Source: Clostridiales bacterium
GTDB lineage: Bacteria; Bacillota; Clostridia; Christensenellales; Aristaeellaceae
DNA: 64,000 bases
Direction: 5' to 3'
Assembly: GCA_015056325.1 (NCBI GenBank)
Contig: SVGL01000012.1
Span: 1 to 64,000, forward strand
Shown here: piece after piece, positions 53,647 through 62,278 of the stretch
Layout of the letters: each line of letters opens with the position of its first letter
Numbering within the stretch: position 1 is the stretch's first letter
Notes under the pieces: model-generated
Databases searched by the model: none
Seen by the model: the letters and a program-made list of their open reading frames with translations, nothing else
Told to the model about the DNA's origin: nothing
Made by a program: the position numbers and the translations under genes

Positions 53647-54408
53647 TTACTCGGCAGCTTCCTCGTTGGAAGAGAAGTACTTCACAGCCAGCTGCTCGAA
53701 GAAGCCCTCAGCCTGCAGCTCAGCCAGAGCCTTGTTGATCTTCTCCAGCAGCTCGGGGTTGTTCTTGTTGACCTCGATGCCGTACCAGTCAGCCTGCAGG
53801 CCCATGTCCACGATCACCAGAGAGGGGTCGTTCAGGGAAGCCAGGATGGCCTGACCAACGGGCTTGTCGATGATGACGGCGTCCAGCTTGTTGCCCTGCA
53901 GATCCATCACAGCGTTCAGGAAGGTCTTGTACTGGGCGACGTTCTCCAGGCCGGTGATTTCCTCGGCAGCGAAGTCGCTGGTGGTGCCCAGCTGCACGCC
54001 GATGAGCTTGCCCTTGAGCTGGTCAGCAGTCTCGAAGCCGCTGTCAGCCTTCACGATCACGACCAGGCCGGCGTTGATGTAGCCCTCGGAGAAGTTGACG
54101 GTCAGCTTGCGCTCGTCAGTGATGGAGATGCCGGACAGGCCGATATAGTTGGGGTTGGCGGCAACGGCGCTGATCACGGCGTCGAAGTCCATGGCCTCGA
54201 TGTTGGTCTTGGGGTCGAATGCGATGCCGGCCTTCTCGGCGATGGCAGCCCACATGTCGATGTCATAACCGACAACGGCGTCGCCCTCGACGTACTCGAA
54301 GGGGGGATACTCGGGGTTGGTGGCAACGATAATCAGGTCTTCCGCCAGAGCGGTCAGGGTGCACAGGGCCATCATCATGGCCAGGGCCAGAGCGAACAGC
54401 TTCTTCAT
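53647..54408 (-). CDS. Polar amino-acid ABC transporter substrate-binding protein
   Basis: A 253-residue family 3-type binding protein with signal peptide MKKLFALALAMMMALCTLTALA and core motifs IIVATNPEYPPFEYVEGDAVVGYDIDMW and GLSGISITDERKLTVNFSEGY. The ligand is a polar or acidic amino acid, not further resolved. No lipobox cysteine follows the usual pattern. It is the first gene of its operon, behind a consensus promoter. Confidence 0.93.
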   Translation of the reverse strand: MKKLFALALAMMMALCTLTALAEDLIIVATNPEYPPFEYVEGDAVVGYDIDMWAAIAEKAGIAFDPKTNIEAMDFDAVISAVAANPNYIGLSGISITDERKLTVNFSEGYINAGLVVIVKADSGFETADQLKGKLIGVQLGTTSDFAAEEITGLENVAQYKTFLNAVMDLQGNKLDAVIIDKPVGQAILASLNDPSLVIVDMGLQADWYGIEVNKNNPELLEKINKALAELQAEGFFEQLAVKYFSSNEEAAE

Positions 54409-54449
54409 AATTGGTACCTCCGTTTTTGTTTGATTGGGGTATGTGCTGC

Positions 54450-54478
54450 ATTATACGCGCATTCGGGCCGCTTGTCAA
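54450..54478 (-). promoter_or_regulatory. Promoter of the amino-acid ABC operon
   Basis: On the minus strand TTGACA (54473-54478), 17 bp, TATAAT (54450-54455). Further upstream TATACGC-type repeats (54594-54612) echo the TATACGCGC around the -10 box, and a CATGCATAATGCATG near-palindrome lies at 54664-54678; otherwise nothing was seen in this 280-bp gap. Confidence 0.8.
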
Positions 54479-54689
54479 TGGGTTTTTGTGAATATTTATG
54501 CGAAACTTTTGTATTATCTTTGTATTTCCCGTTTTTCGGGCATTTCAGCGGCTTTCCGGGTATGGTGCCCCAATTTCCTGCATGTAGCCGGTTTATACGC
54601 GTTGTATACGCATTCGTTCAATTCTGTGTAATCCGGAAATCAATTTCCCAAATTGTACATCACGCATGCATAATGCATGTATGGCGTAT

Positions 54690-55205
54690 TCAATCATGTG
54701 CCTCCCATTCCTCCCGGGTGATACGGTAGACCTTCAAGGGGCCATGGTGATCATCCGTGTACTCGTCCACCAGGGTCATGCCGTTTTTCATCGCTGTGCG
54801 GAAGGAGGGCTCGTTCTCCGCGTTCATGTAGGAGTACACCGCCGGGAAGCCGAACTGCTCGAAGGCCACCCGGATGCAGGCCGCAGCCGCCTCGGAGGCA
54901 TAGCCTTTGCGCCAGTAATCCTTGCGGATGTGGTAGCCGATCTCCGGCAGCCACTGGCCGTTGATGGGCTGGAGCGAGATGCCGCAATCCCCGATGAACT
55001 CGCCGTTCAGGGTGACCGCCCACAGGCCGAAGCCGTGCTTCTCATAGCTGTCGCGGCACCAGGCGATCCAGCGGCGGACGCCGGCTTCGTCGTAGGGCTT
55101 GGGGTAGTAGCGCATGGTCTCCGGGTCGGAGAGGATGGCGCGGAGGGCGGCGAAGTCGGCCTCGGTCATTTCGCGAAGGACGAGGCGGGAAGTGGTGATC
55201 ATCAT
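54690..55205 (-). CDS. GNAT family N-acetyltransferase (RimJ/RimL-like)
   Basis: A 171-residue acetyltransferase starting TSRLVLREMTEADFAAL, with the acetyl-CoA-binding segment RKDYWRKGYASEAAAACIRVAF and the NAENEPSFRTAMKNGM helix typical of the RimJ/RimL group. Substrate unknown. Start at 55205 (or 55202). It is flanked by a palindromic repeat on its 5' side and stands alone. Confidence 0.9.
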   Translation of the reverse strand: MMITTSRLVLREMTEADFAALRAILSDPETMRYYPKPYDEAGVRRWIAWCRDSYEKHGFGLWAVTLNGEFIGDCGISLQPINGQWLPEIGYHIRKDYWRKGYASEAAAACIRVAFEQFGFPAVYSYMNAENEPSFRTAMKNGMTLVDEYTDDHHGPLKVYRITREEWEAHD

Positions 55206-55228
55206 GCATCAAACCTCACTATGCTCTA

Positions 55229-55324
55229 ATTCGGAATTAGGAATGCTGAATTCGCAATTGGGTTACTGCGACGGACTGCTGCGGATCAATTCAGAACTCA
55301 CACGCTAAATTCCGCATTCCGAAT
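55229..55324. repeat. AT-rich inverted repeat element
   Basis: ATTCGGAAT (55229-55237) and ATTCCGAAT (55316-55324) bound a 96-bp segment containing further TGAATT/AATTCA arms. It looks like a small palindromic (MITE-like) insert between the ABC-2 permease and GNAT genes; no transposase is present. Confidence 0.5.
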
Positions 55325-55327
55325 CAT

Positions 55328-56116
55328 TTACGTTCCCGTTGACCTGTAATGCTTCACCCCGATATACCAGATGCGCACCATGATGGCGAAGAAGGCCGCA
55401 CCTGCCAGGGGCGTCAGGAAGTAGGCCCAGGTCGGCAGCTGCACCATCGCCTCGCCAATCACCCAGCTCACCGGCCAATGCATGCACATCGCAAAGGGCG
55501 CCAGGTAGGTGAACAGGAAGCGCAGCACACCGGGGTAGACGTCCATCGGGTACTGACAGGCGGTGCGTCCGCCGTAGGTGAGGATATTGACCATCTCGAT
55601 GGACTTGACGGAGAAGAAGCTCACCGTGGCCTCGATCATGAACAGGCCCAGCACCAGCAGCATGCTCCCCAGCACCACCTCCAGGAGGAGGAGGGCCTTC
55701 GTTAGCGTCCAGGCGATGTTCAGCCGGGCTCCCGCCACCAGCATGGCGATCACGCCCACGGTCGCGCCGCCGATACGCCGCGGATCCAGCTGGGACACCA
55801 TCACCTGCATAAGCAGCGGCCTGGGGCGCAATATCAGCGCATCAAACTCGCCCCGCTGCACGAACCACGGGAAGGACGTGATCCCGCGCCCGAACAGCTC
55901 CGTCAGCGCGAAGGTGGATTGCATGACGCCAAAGAAGAACATGATCTCCCCTGCGCCCCAGTGCCCAACGACCTTGAAGCGGCTCAGGAGCACCACCACC
56001 GCCAGCATTTCGCCGGCGGTCATCACAAACTGGGCAATCACCTGCATCAGAAGGGACGCCCGGTACTGCATCGCGGATTTGAAGAGCATCTTCACCGCGT
56101 GAATCATGTATCGCAT
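55328..56116 (-). CDS. ABC-2 type exporter permease
   Basis: A 262-residue six-helix membrane protein of the ABC-2 type (formerly DUF990), starting MRYMIHAVKMLFKSAMQYRASLL, with a mid-chain LTELFGRGITSFPWFVQRGEFDALILRPRP motif characteristic of that family. It pairs with the next permease and the ATPase. The ATG at 56116 follows GGGAGG nine bases upstream. Confidence 0.88.
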   Translation of the reverse strand: MRYMIHAVKMLFKSAMQYRASLLMQVIAQFVMTAGEMLAVVVLLSRFKVVGHWGAGEIMFFFGVMQSTFALTELFGRGITSFPWFVQRGEFDALILRPRPLLMQVMVSQLDPRRIGGATVGVIAMLVAGARLNIAWTLTKALLLLEVVLGSMLLVLGLFMIEATVSFFSVKSIEMVNILTYGGRTACQYPMDVYPGVLRFLFTYLAPFAMCMHWPVSWVIGEAMVQLPTWAYFLTPLAGAAFFAIMVRIWYIGVKHYRSTGT

Positions 56117-56121
56117 AACCG

Positions 56122-56931
56122 TCAACCTCCCTGCACGATCAGGTTGTTCAGCTGACGATTCCACATGCTGCGGCCAATCCACCGCAGGATGAAGATCCAC
56201 CCTACCTGCACCGCCACGTTGAGAGCCCACTCCGGCAATGCAGCGCACTGCTGGTACATGCGGATGGGCGCGTCCAGCGCCTGGGCGAAGGGCTGGTAGC
56301 GGATGAGCAGTTGCAGCCTGTCGGGGAAGAGCGTCAGCGGGATCACATTGCCGGAGAAGGTCATCATCGTCAGGTTCAGGATGGCCGAAATGCCCCGCTT
56401 GTCCAGGGTCTTCATGGTCACCGCATCGATGATGGACATCATTTCGCAAAGGCACACGCAGCCGATCATCAGCGATGTGCCGAACTGGAGGAAGGACAAA
56501 ACGCCATCCGGGGGCGCGATGCGCAGCTCTTTGGGGAGGACGAACTGGATCGCCAGCATGGGGATGAGGCGCATCATGGCGCCCACCAGGCGTCCGGCCA
56601 CGTCGCGGGCCACCCAGAACCGGTGCTGATCCACCGGGCGCACCAGCATGTAGGCGATGCCGCCGGACATGATGAGGTTCCCCAGCTCGCCGTCGGCGGA
56701 GAACATCATGCGGAAGAACATCTGCTGCAGCCAGACGTAGGTGATGGTGGCCCGCAGCATGTCGGGGCTCTCCCCGGCGTACAGCGCGGTATAGAGGAAG
56801 ATGTACACCAGCCCGAAGAACACCTGGGTCACCAGGCCTCCCAGAGCCGCTGCGCGGTACTGTGTCTCCATCAGCGCCCGCAGGCGGAAGACGGTGAAGT
56901 AAGGGCGCCATGATTTTAGCTTCATCATCAT
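56122..56931 (-). CDS. ABC-2 type exporter permease
   Basis: A 269-residue membrane protein related to the neighbouring permease, with about six helices and the GGIAYMLVRPVDQHRFWVARD segment equivalent to the partner's family motif. Its start overlaps the ATPase stop (ATGA). The two permeases probably form a heterodimer. The exported compound is unknown; such three-gene systems are linked to drug, peptide or lipid export. Confidence 0.87.
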   Translation of the reverse strand: MMMKLKSWRPYFTVFRLRALMETQYRAAALGGLVTQVFFGLVYIFLYTALYAGESPDMLRATITYVWLQQMFFRMMFSADGELGNLIMSGGIAYMLVRPVDQHRFWVARDVAGRLVGAMMRLIPMLAIQFVLPKELRIAPPDGVLSFLQFGTSLMIGCVCLCEMMSIIDAVTMKTLDKRGISAILNLTMMTFSGNVIPLTLFPDRLQLLIRYQPFAQALDAPIRMYQQCAALPEWALNVAVQVGWIFILRWIGRSMWNRQLNNLIVQGG

Positions 56932-57899
56932 AGCTTCATCTCCCTGTACATGCGGGCGATGAGCTCGTCCACGTTCTGCTCCTTGAGGGTCATTTCCCTC
57001 ACGCGTCCCGCGGAGAGCACACGGGGCAGCAGCTCGCTGGTGGGGGTGACGGCGGGCTCGTAGGTGAGGATGTAGGCGGAATCATCCTGCTTCACATCCG
57101 CAGGGAGATTTGCCATGTTGGGCGCCTCCTCGAACACCACCCGAAGTGTGTGCACGGTGTCATACTGCCTGAGCAGCGCGTCCAGCGCGCCGTCGTAGAG
57201 GAGCTTGCCGCGGCCCAGCACCATCACCCGGCTGCACAGGGCCAGCATGTCCTCCATGTCGTGGGTGGTGAGGAGGATGGTGGTGCCATTGCGCTGGTTC
57301 TCCTCCTTGAGGAAGGCGCGGAGCTTCAATTTGCTGACCGCGTCCAGGCCGATGGTGGGCTCATCGAGGAAGAGGAGTTTTGGGGCATGCAGCAATGAGC
57401 CGCACAGCTCCGCACGCATCCGCTGGCCCAGACTCAGCTGGCGCAGAGGGGCATTCAGGAATTCGCCCAGTTCGAGGGCGTCCACCAGAGCGTCGAGGCG
57501 CTTTTGCCAGGCAGCGTGGTCGATGTCGTAGATGTCCCGCAGGAGCAGGAAGGAATCCCGAATGGGCACATCCCACCACAGCTGCGTGCGCTGCCCGAAC
57601 ACCGCGCCCAGGTGACGCACATGCTCCCTGCGGTTCTCCCAGGGGGTGCGGCCATCCACAGTACAGGTGCCGCTGGTGGGCGTGAGGATGCCGGTGAGCA
57701 GCTTCACGGTTGTGCTCTTTCCCGCGCCGTTGGGGCCGATCAGCCCGACCAGCTCGCCCTTTTCGATGGTGAAGGAGGCGTCAGAGAGAGCCTCAATGTG
57801 CTGCTTTTCCCGTTTCCACAGGCGGGAGATTCCGCCTGTTTTGAGCGCAGTGAAGCGGGTGTAGGTCTTGCTGAGCGACTGTGCTTCGATGAATGACAT
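56928..57899 (-). CDS. ABC-2 type exporter ATP-binding protein
   Basis: A 323-residue ATPase with Walker A LIGPNGAGKSTTVK, the signature LRQLSLGQRMRAELCGSLLH, Walker B KLLFLDEPTIGLD, and the C-terminal domain (about residues 235-323) typical of drug-exporter ATPases. An N-terminal insertion (FTALKTGGISRLWKREKQ) is common for those that pair with this permease type. The ATG at 57899 follows AAGGAGG. A terminator in the leader suggests attenuation control. Confidence 0.93.
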   Translation of the reverse strand: MSFIEAQSLSKTYTRFTALKTGGISRLWKREKQHIEALSDASFTIEKGELVGLIGPNGAGKSTTVKLLTGILTPTSGTCTVDGRTPWENRREHVRHLGAVFGQRTQLWWDVPIRDSFLLLRDIYDIDHAAWQKRLDALVDALELGEFLNAPLRQLSLGQRMRAELCGSLLHAPKLLFLDEPTIGLDAVSKLKLRAFLKEENQRNGTTILLTTHDMEDMLALCSRVMVLGRGKLLYDGALDALLRQYDTVHTLRVVFEEAPNMANLPADVKQDDSAYILTYEPAVTPTSELLPRVLSAGRVREMTLKEQNVDELIARMYREMKL

Positions 57900-57944
57900 A
57901 TGTATGCCTCCTTGTCTTCCGAAGGATACTGAACCGCCGGAATG

Positions 57945-58000
57945 CAAAACAGCGCCATCTGAATGCGGATGGCTTATCCCGCAGTTCAGACAGCGCTGCA
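57945..58000 (-). terminator. Leader terminator (putative attenuator) of the ABC-2 exporter operon
   Basis: On the minus strand AGCGCTGTCTGAACTGCGG pairs with CCGCATTCAGATGGCGCT (three interruptions) and is followed by GTTTTGC. It lies between the promoter at 58053-58081 and the start codon at 57899. CTGAAC in its 5' arm could instead pair with GTTCAG just after the hairpin, giving an alternative fold. Confidence 0.6.
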
Positions 58001-58052
58001 AAAGAGTTTGATAGGCTGCAGATGTCGTATTTTCGGATTAAATTGGGAACAC

Positions 58053-58081
58053 AGTATACACCCGCCGCCAGGCTCTGTCAA
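58053..58081 (-). promoter_or_regulatory. Promoter of the ABC-2 exporter operon
   Basis: On the minus strand TTGACA (58076-58081), 17 bp, TATACT (58053-58058). Confidence 0.8.
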
Positions 58082-58110
58082 TGTCCAATCTGGGAAAAAT
58101 CCAATTGCTC

Positions 58111-58139
58111 TTGCGTCGCCAACGGAAATGCGGTACAAT
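58111..58139 (+). promoter_or_regulatory. Promoter of the XRE-S24 regulator gene
   Basis: TTGCGT (58111-58116), 17 bp, TACAAT (58134-58139), divergent from and 30 bp away from the exporter promoter. Confidence 0.65.
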
Positions 58140-58175
58140 AGCATCACCATCATATAAAGAAAGAGGTCGAAGACC

Positions 58176-58949
58176 TTGAGCCGACTCGGAGATTTGATCC
58201 GCACCGAACGCGTGCGCGCGAAACTGACCCCTAAACAGCTTGCCAAGAAGTGCGGCGTGGCGGAGAGCTACCTCGTCGCCGTCGAAAAGGGCACCAAGAT
58301 CATCGCGGATGACCAGGCCCGCCGCATCCTCAAGGCCATTGGCCTGCGCGAGCAGACCGAGGCTGACTTCTCCCTGGATGACATCGCTGCCACCGTTGAC
58401 CTGGCCACCGTGGGCTCCCCCACCGCCAAGACGGTGGCACGTCCTGTTGCCAAACCCGAGCCCGAAGCCGAGCTGGTGGCCTCCACCGGGGGCCGTGCGC
58501 CCTCCGGAAGCAAGAACGTCTCCGATACGGAGGAGAAGAACGTGGGCGGCTCCATCTGGCTGGACGCCCTGACCAGCGTGCTCAAGCACGTGCCGGTGAT
58601 GAACGCCATCATGAAGCCCATCGACCACCGCCTGCTGCCCATCGTGGCCGGCAAGATCGAGGGCGCCAACCCGGACAAGGTGTTCTACTACCTCGTTCCG
58701 GACGACAGCATGCGGGGCTTCCGCGTGCACCAGGGCGATCTGGCCCTCATCGTGCCCGCCCACTCCCCCATCGACGGCGCGATCATGCTGGTGGAGTACA
58801 ACAACCACCGCTTCCTGCGCAAGGTGAAGAAGCTGGCGGACTTTACCGTGATCCTCCAGTCCTTCGACAAGGAGTACGACGCCGAGACCGCCCAGATCAA
58901 CGAGTGCACCTTCATCGGCCGGGCAGCAAAGCTGGAGGTCACGCTGTAA
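58176..58949 (+). CDS. XRE-family regulator with S24/LexA-like C-terminal domain
   Basis: A 257-residue protein. Residues 1-60 are a helix-turn-helix (LTPKQLAKKCGVAESYLVAVEKG); a low-complexity linker follows (residues 85-125, rich in Ala, Pro, Glu); residues 155-257 resemble the S24 peptidase fold with the serine in DDSMRGFRVHQGDLALI and a candidate lysine in FLRKVKKL. In phage CI and LexA this pair carries out self-cleavage. Start is TTG at 58176, eight bases after AAAGAGGT. It is divergent from the ABC-2 exporter and could regulate it, or be a chromosomal relic of a phage-type switch. Confidence 0.82.
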   Translation: MSRLGDLIRTERVRAKLTPKQLAKKCGVAESYLVAVEKGTKIIADDQARRILKAIGLREQTEADFSLDDIAATVDLATVGSPTAKTVARPVAKPEPEAELVASTGGRAPSGSKNVSDTEEKNVGGSIWLDALTSVLKHVPVMNAIMKPIDHRLLPIVAGKIEGANPDKVFYYLVPDDSMRGFRVHQGDLALIVPAHSPIDGAIMLVEYNNHRFLRKVKKLADFTVILQSFDKEYDAETAQINECTFIGRAAKLEVTL

Positions 58950-58951
58950 GG

Positions 58952-59015
58952 GGCGCTGCCCCCTACACCCCCGCCAAAGGGCCACAGGCCCTCTGGACAC
59001 CCTTTTCGCGATTGA
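58952..59015. repeat. GC-rich intergenic double hairpin
   Basis: GGGGC-GCT-GCCCC follows the stop codon at once, then CTACACCCCCGCCAAA, then GGGCC-ACA-GGCCC and CTCTGGACACCCTTTT. The final TTTT could serve as a terminator, and the layout resembles short intergenic repeats common in GC-rich Clostridia. Confidence 0.5.
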
Positions 59016-59333
59016 GTTGACTGCCTCCGGTTGCGGCTGCTTCCGCGAGGGAGTTGGCTTCATTCTACTGCTCCATGATTTGTGAAAGGACTGGTCCATT
59101 ATCTACGTCAGGGTAATGCCCTGAGCCCGTGCAATCCGCACACCGAAAGGATGACCCTTGTCTCAGCCGACCGGCTGGCAGCATGACGCTGCACCCAATT
59201 CACCACGGAAAGGACAATGTGTTATATGTTGAACAAGAAAGAGGCCGTTGCGTAAACCGGGAGGTTTGCACTTTCGCCAGCCTCCCATTTCATTCACCCA
59301 ATACAGAGAATGACGATGGAGAGGAATACAAAC
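59016..59333. other. Gene-free interval before the RNHCP gene
   Basis: No convincing gene. Three GAAAGGA-like motifs (59092, 59146 and 59207 region) precede very short reading frames such as MTLVSADRLAA and MCYMLNKKEAVA; no clear promoter was found. It may be decayed coding sequence or a leader. Confidence 0.35.
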
Positions 59334-59759
59334 ATGAACCGCGAGAACAAGCGCAAGCAATACGACAAGCACTATTATCGCCACAACCCCTGCAATGAGA
59401 CCTTCACCTGCAAATGCTGCGGACGGCTCTGCGTGCCCGAAGGGGCCGGGAGCGATCACCGCAACCACTGTCCCAACTGCCTGACCTCCCTCCACCTGGA
59501 CATCGAGCCCGGTGACCGCGAGGCTGACTGCGGCGGACAGATGGAGCCCATCGCCGTATGGGTGCGAAAGGGCGGCGAGTGGGCCATCGTCCACCGGTGC
59601 CGCGTGTGCGGATGGATCTCCTCCAACCGCGTGGCCGCTGACGACAACCCCATGAAGCTCATGTCCATTGCCATGAAGCCCCTGACCAATCCGCCCTTCC
59701 CCCTGGAGAAGCTCGAGCAGATGACGGAAACCATGGGCTATGCAGGCAGCCTGCGCTGA
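59334..59759 (+). CDS. RNHCP domain protein
   Basis: A 141-residue protein with the RNHCP motif that names the family (DHRNHCPNCLTSLHLD, residues 42-57) and four further cysteines in FTCKCCGRLC and HRCRVCGW, probably zinc-binding. Function of the family is unknown. The ATG at 59334 follows GAGAGGA. It is followed by a strong terminator. Confidence 0.9.
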   Translation: MNRENKRKQYDKHYYRHNPCNETFTCKCCGRLCVPEGAGSDHRNHCPNCLTSLHLDIEPGDREADCGGQMEPIAVWVRKGGEWAIVHRCRVCGWISSNRVAADDNPMKLMSIAMKPLTNPPFPLEKLEQMTETMGYAGSLR

Positions 59760-59775
59760 TCACCCCAACAACAAG

Positions 59776-59815
59776 GCCCCGGAGGATATACGTTCCTCCG
59801 GGGCTGATTTATTCT
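59776..59815 (+). terminator. Terminator of the RNHCP gene
   Basis: GCCCCGGAGGA (59776-59786) pairs with TCCTCCGGGGC (59794-59804), followed by TGATTTATT. Confidence 0.85.
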
Positions 59816-59916
59816 GTTTACGCTACATTAACCGTCACCGCAGCGCCTTCGACTTCCGCTCTGCAGCGCGGAACCCCCTTTGCGGCGCTTGTCTCCATAT
59901 GGCTGCTTACCGGTGG

Positions 59917-60639
59917 TCAGCCTACACCACCAGTGGTCAGGGTGATATCAAACACTTCGCCCGTCACAGCATTCACCATGACGATAAAGGAACGCTCCGG
60001 GTCTCCGAGGTACAAGCGCCACAGCCGCTGCCCATCGGAGGCTTGCAGCAGGTCGGGTTCATGCGTGTGATCTAGCAGGCGGATTTCTTCCTGCGGCAGA
60101 TTGTACACAGCCTTGATGCCCGCATCCGCCAGGGCCATTACTTCCTCTGCAGGGAGATCCTCCGCTGTCGGTTCGATCCATTCAAAGGTCATTTCTCCGT
60201 GCTTCTCCGGCAACTCAATAGGCTCGTAGTCCTCCGGAAGGAAGTCCATCAGCATTTCATAGCTCAGGCGCACCATATTCAGCTGCCGCGCTCCCCAGCA
60301 GGGCGAATCCAGCATGTCAGACTGCCAAAACATCGGCTCCTGGTCGTCATGTGTCCAGCTGACCGTAGCCTGACCATCATCAATCTGCACTTCATACTCA
60401 CCCACGATTTGTGTAGGCAAGTAAGCATGAGGCAGGTACAGGACGGCAGCGCCATCCTCTGTCATGGTGACATACGCAACGAACAAGCCCAAAAGGTCAT
60501 TGGTCAGGCCATACTTCTCCTTCAGCACGGAGACGGCAATGCGTTCAGCCTTCATTTGAGGACTAAGGACAACCTCCTCCGCCAGCACAACAGGGAACGT
60601 CAGCATAAAAACCAGTAGCAGTATCAACATTCGCTTCAT
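59917..60639 (-). CDS. Secreted protein of unknown function
   Basis: A 240-residue protein with a signal peptide (MKRMLILLLVFMLTFPVVLA) and a mature part with repeated beta-strand/helix units; the end (RLWRLYLGDPERSFIVMVNAVTGEVFDITLTTGG) resembles a PepSY-like unit. No catalytic motif. AAAGGAG precedes the ATG at 60639. It lies downstream of pyrI but has about 110 bp between them, so it may be transcribed separately. Confidence 0.7.
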   Translation of the reverse strand: MKRMLILLLVFMLTFPVVLAEEVVLSPQMKAERIAVSVLKEKYGLTNDLLGLFVAYVTMTEDGAAVLYLPHAYLPTQIVGEYEVQIDDGQATVSWTHDDQEPMFWQSDMLDSPCWGARQLNMVRLSYEMLMDFLPEDYEPIELPEKHGEMTFEWIEPTAEDLPAEEVMALADAGIKAVYNLPQEEIRLLDHTHEPDLLQASDGQRLWRLYLGDPERSFIVMVNAVTGEVFDITLTTGGVG

Positions 60640-60750
60640 AGAGCGCTCTCCTTTCGATGCAAGACCATACAAGTCTTCCACCAAATAACGTTATTCCGCT
60701 GGTAAACACTGCATATGACAGAAGAATTTTCAATGTGTAACATTCCGGTC

Positions 60751-61182
60751 TCACCGCAGCGCCTTGGACTTTCTTTCCGCGTCGCAGAATTTGCAGCGGT
60801 ACAGGCCCTTCGCCCGGTCCTTGAGGACGAAGTGCTGATCCAGCGCGCTTTCCACAGTGGTGATGCAGCGGGGATTCTTGCAGGTGATGACGTTGATGAG
60901 GTTCTCCGGCAGGGAGAGCTTCTTCTTCTCCACCAGATTGCCGTCGCGGATGATGTTGACCGTGATGCCGGGATCGATATAGCCCAGCACGTCCAGGTCC
61001 ACATTGATGTCCGCGTCGATCTTGATGATGTCCTTGCGGCCCAGGGCATTGGAGCGCACATTGCGCATGTAGGCCACGGGGCAGTCCAGCTCGTCCAGCT
61101 TCAGGAAGCGGTACACGTCCATGCCGCGGCCCGCCTTGATATGATCCAGCACAATGCCGGAGTGGATGGAGTCGATGTTCAT
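60751..61182 (-). CDS. pyrI: Aspartate carbamoyltransferase regulatory chain
   Basis: A 143-residue PyrI with the nucleotide-binding domain (IKAGRGMDVYRFLKLDE) and a C-terminal zinc domain with four cysteines (CKNPRC ... YRCKFCDAE). PyrI makes ATCase allosterically sensitive to CTP and ATP. It starts 3 bp after pyrB, so the two chains are made together. It is the last gene of the pyr operon. Confidence 0.96.
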   Translation of the reverse strand: MNIDSIHSGIVLDHIKAGRGMDVYRFLKLDELDCPVAYMRNVRSNALGRKDIIKIDADINVDLDVLGYIDPGITVNIIRDGNLVEKKKLSLPENLINVITCKNPRCITTVESALDQHFVLKDRAKGLYRCKFCDAERKSKALR

Positions 61183-61185
61183 GCT

Positions 61186-62106
61186 TTACGCCTCCTTCTG
61201 CCAGTCGAGCAGCGTCTTGATCAGCGCCATGCGCACGAAGCGGCCGTTGCGCACCTGCTTGAAGTACACCGCGCGGGGGTCGTCGTCCACCTTCACGGAG
61301 ATCTCGTTCACGCGGGGCAGCGGATGCAGGATGGACATGTCCGCCTTGGCAGTCTTGATCTTGTCGGGGTCGAGGATGTAAGTGTCCTTCAGGCGGATGT
61401 AGTCGGCCTCGTTGAAGAAACGCTCCTTCTGCACGCGGGTCATGTAGAGCACGTCCAGCTCGGGCATGGCCTCCTCCATGGTCTCCACCTCGCGGAAGGG
61501 AATGCCCTTCTGACGCAGCTCATCGGTGATGTAGGCGGGCACCTTGAGCTCCGGCGGGGAGATGAGGACAAATTCGACGCCCTCGTAGCGGCTCATCGCG
61601 CCGATGAGGCTGTGCACCGTGCGGCCGAACTTGAGATCACCGCACAGGCCCACCACCATACCCGTCAGGCGGCCCTTCTCGCGGCGGATGGTCATCAGGT
61701 CGGTCAGGGTCTGGGTGGGGTGGTTGTGACCGCCGTCGCCCGCGTTGATGATCGGCACCATGCTGCGCAAGGAACCGGCCATGGGCGCGCCCTCCTTGGG
61801 GTGACGCATGGCGATGATGTCCGAATAGCAGGAGACGGTCTGGATGGTATCCATCAGGGATTCGCCCTTGGCAGTGGAGGAGGAATCGGCGCTGGAGAAG
61901 CCCAGAACGCTGCCGCCCAGGGAGAGCATGGCGCTCTCGAAGCTCAGGCGGGTACGGGTGCTGGGCTCGAAGAACAGCGTCGCCAGGATCTTGCCGCGCA
62001 GGGTTTCCTTGTATGCGTCCGGATCGGCGATCATCTTGTCGCCCAGGTCGAGGATGGATTCGATCTCCTCCACTGTGAAATCGGTAATGTCAATCAGGTG
62101 GCGCAA
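61186..62106 (-). CDS. pyrB: Aspartate carbamoyltransferase catalytic chain
   Basis: A 306-residue PyrB joining carbamoyl phosphate and aspartate, first committed step of pyrimidine synthesis. The carbamoyl phosphate site [16 protein letters not shown] is near residue 45, HPTQTLTDL near 130 and HPLPRVNEI near 260. A TTG start at 62106 is chosen: AAGGAGG lies nine bases upstream, whereas the ATG at 62130 precedes that site. A palindromic repeat separates it from pyrE. Confidence 0.95.
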   Translation of the reverse strand: MRHLIDITDFTVEEIESILDLGDKMIADPDAYKETLRGKILATLFFEPSTRTRLSFESAMLSLGGSVLGFSSADSSSTAKGESLMDTIQTVSCYSDIIAMRHPKEGAPMAGSLRSMVPIINAGDGGHNHPTQTLTDLMTIRREKGRLTGMVVGLCGDLKFGRTVHSLIGAMSRYEGVEFVLISPPELKVPAYITDELRQKGIPFREVETMEEAMPELDVLYMTRVQKERFFNEADYIRLKDTYILDPDKIKTAKADMSILHPLPRVNEISVKVDDDPRAVYFKQVRNGRFVRMALIKTLLDWQKEA

Positions 62107-62142
62107 GGGAAAGTACCTCCTTATTGTCATTGGTTGCAGAAC

Positions 62143-62272
62143 ACACCTCATCAGTCGCCCAAGGGCGACAGCTTCCCCTCAAGGGGAAGCCTTTGGGGCT
62201 GCGCTGCCAGCAGATAGGCCTTCCCCTTGAGGGGAAGGTGGATTCGCCATCAGGCGAAGACGGATGAGGTGT
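62143..62272. repeat. Palindromic repeat R2 (CACCTCATC family)
   Basis: ACACCTCATC (62143-62152) and GATGAGGTGT (62263-62272) bound a 130-bp unit. Inside lie CGCCCAAGGGCG, CTTCCCCTCAAGGGGAAG, CCTTCCCCTTGAGGGGAAGG and TTCGCCATCAGGCGAA hairpins. It sits between pyrE and pyrB within one operon. Confidence 0.75.
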
Positions 62273-62278
62273 CCGTCC

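Noticed and set aside
59129..59398. An 89-codon frame before the RNHCP gene
   Set aside because: No family resemblance, no good ribosome binding site at its start, and it overlaps the RNHCP gene in another frame.
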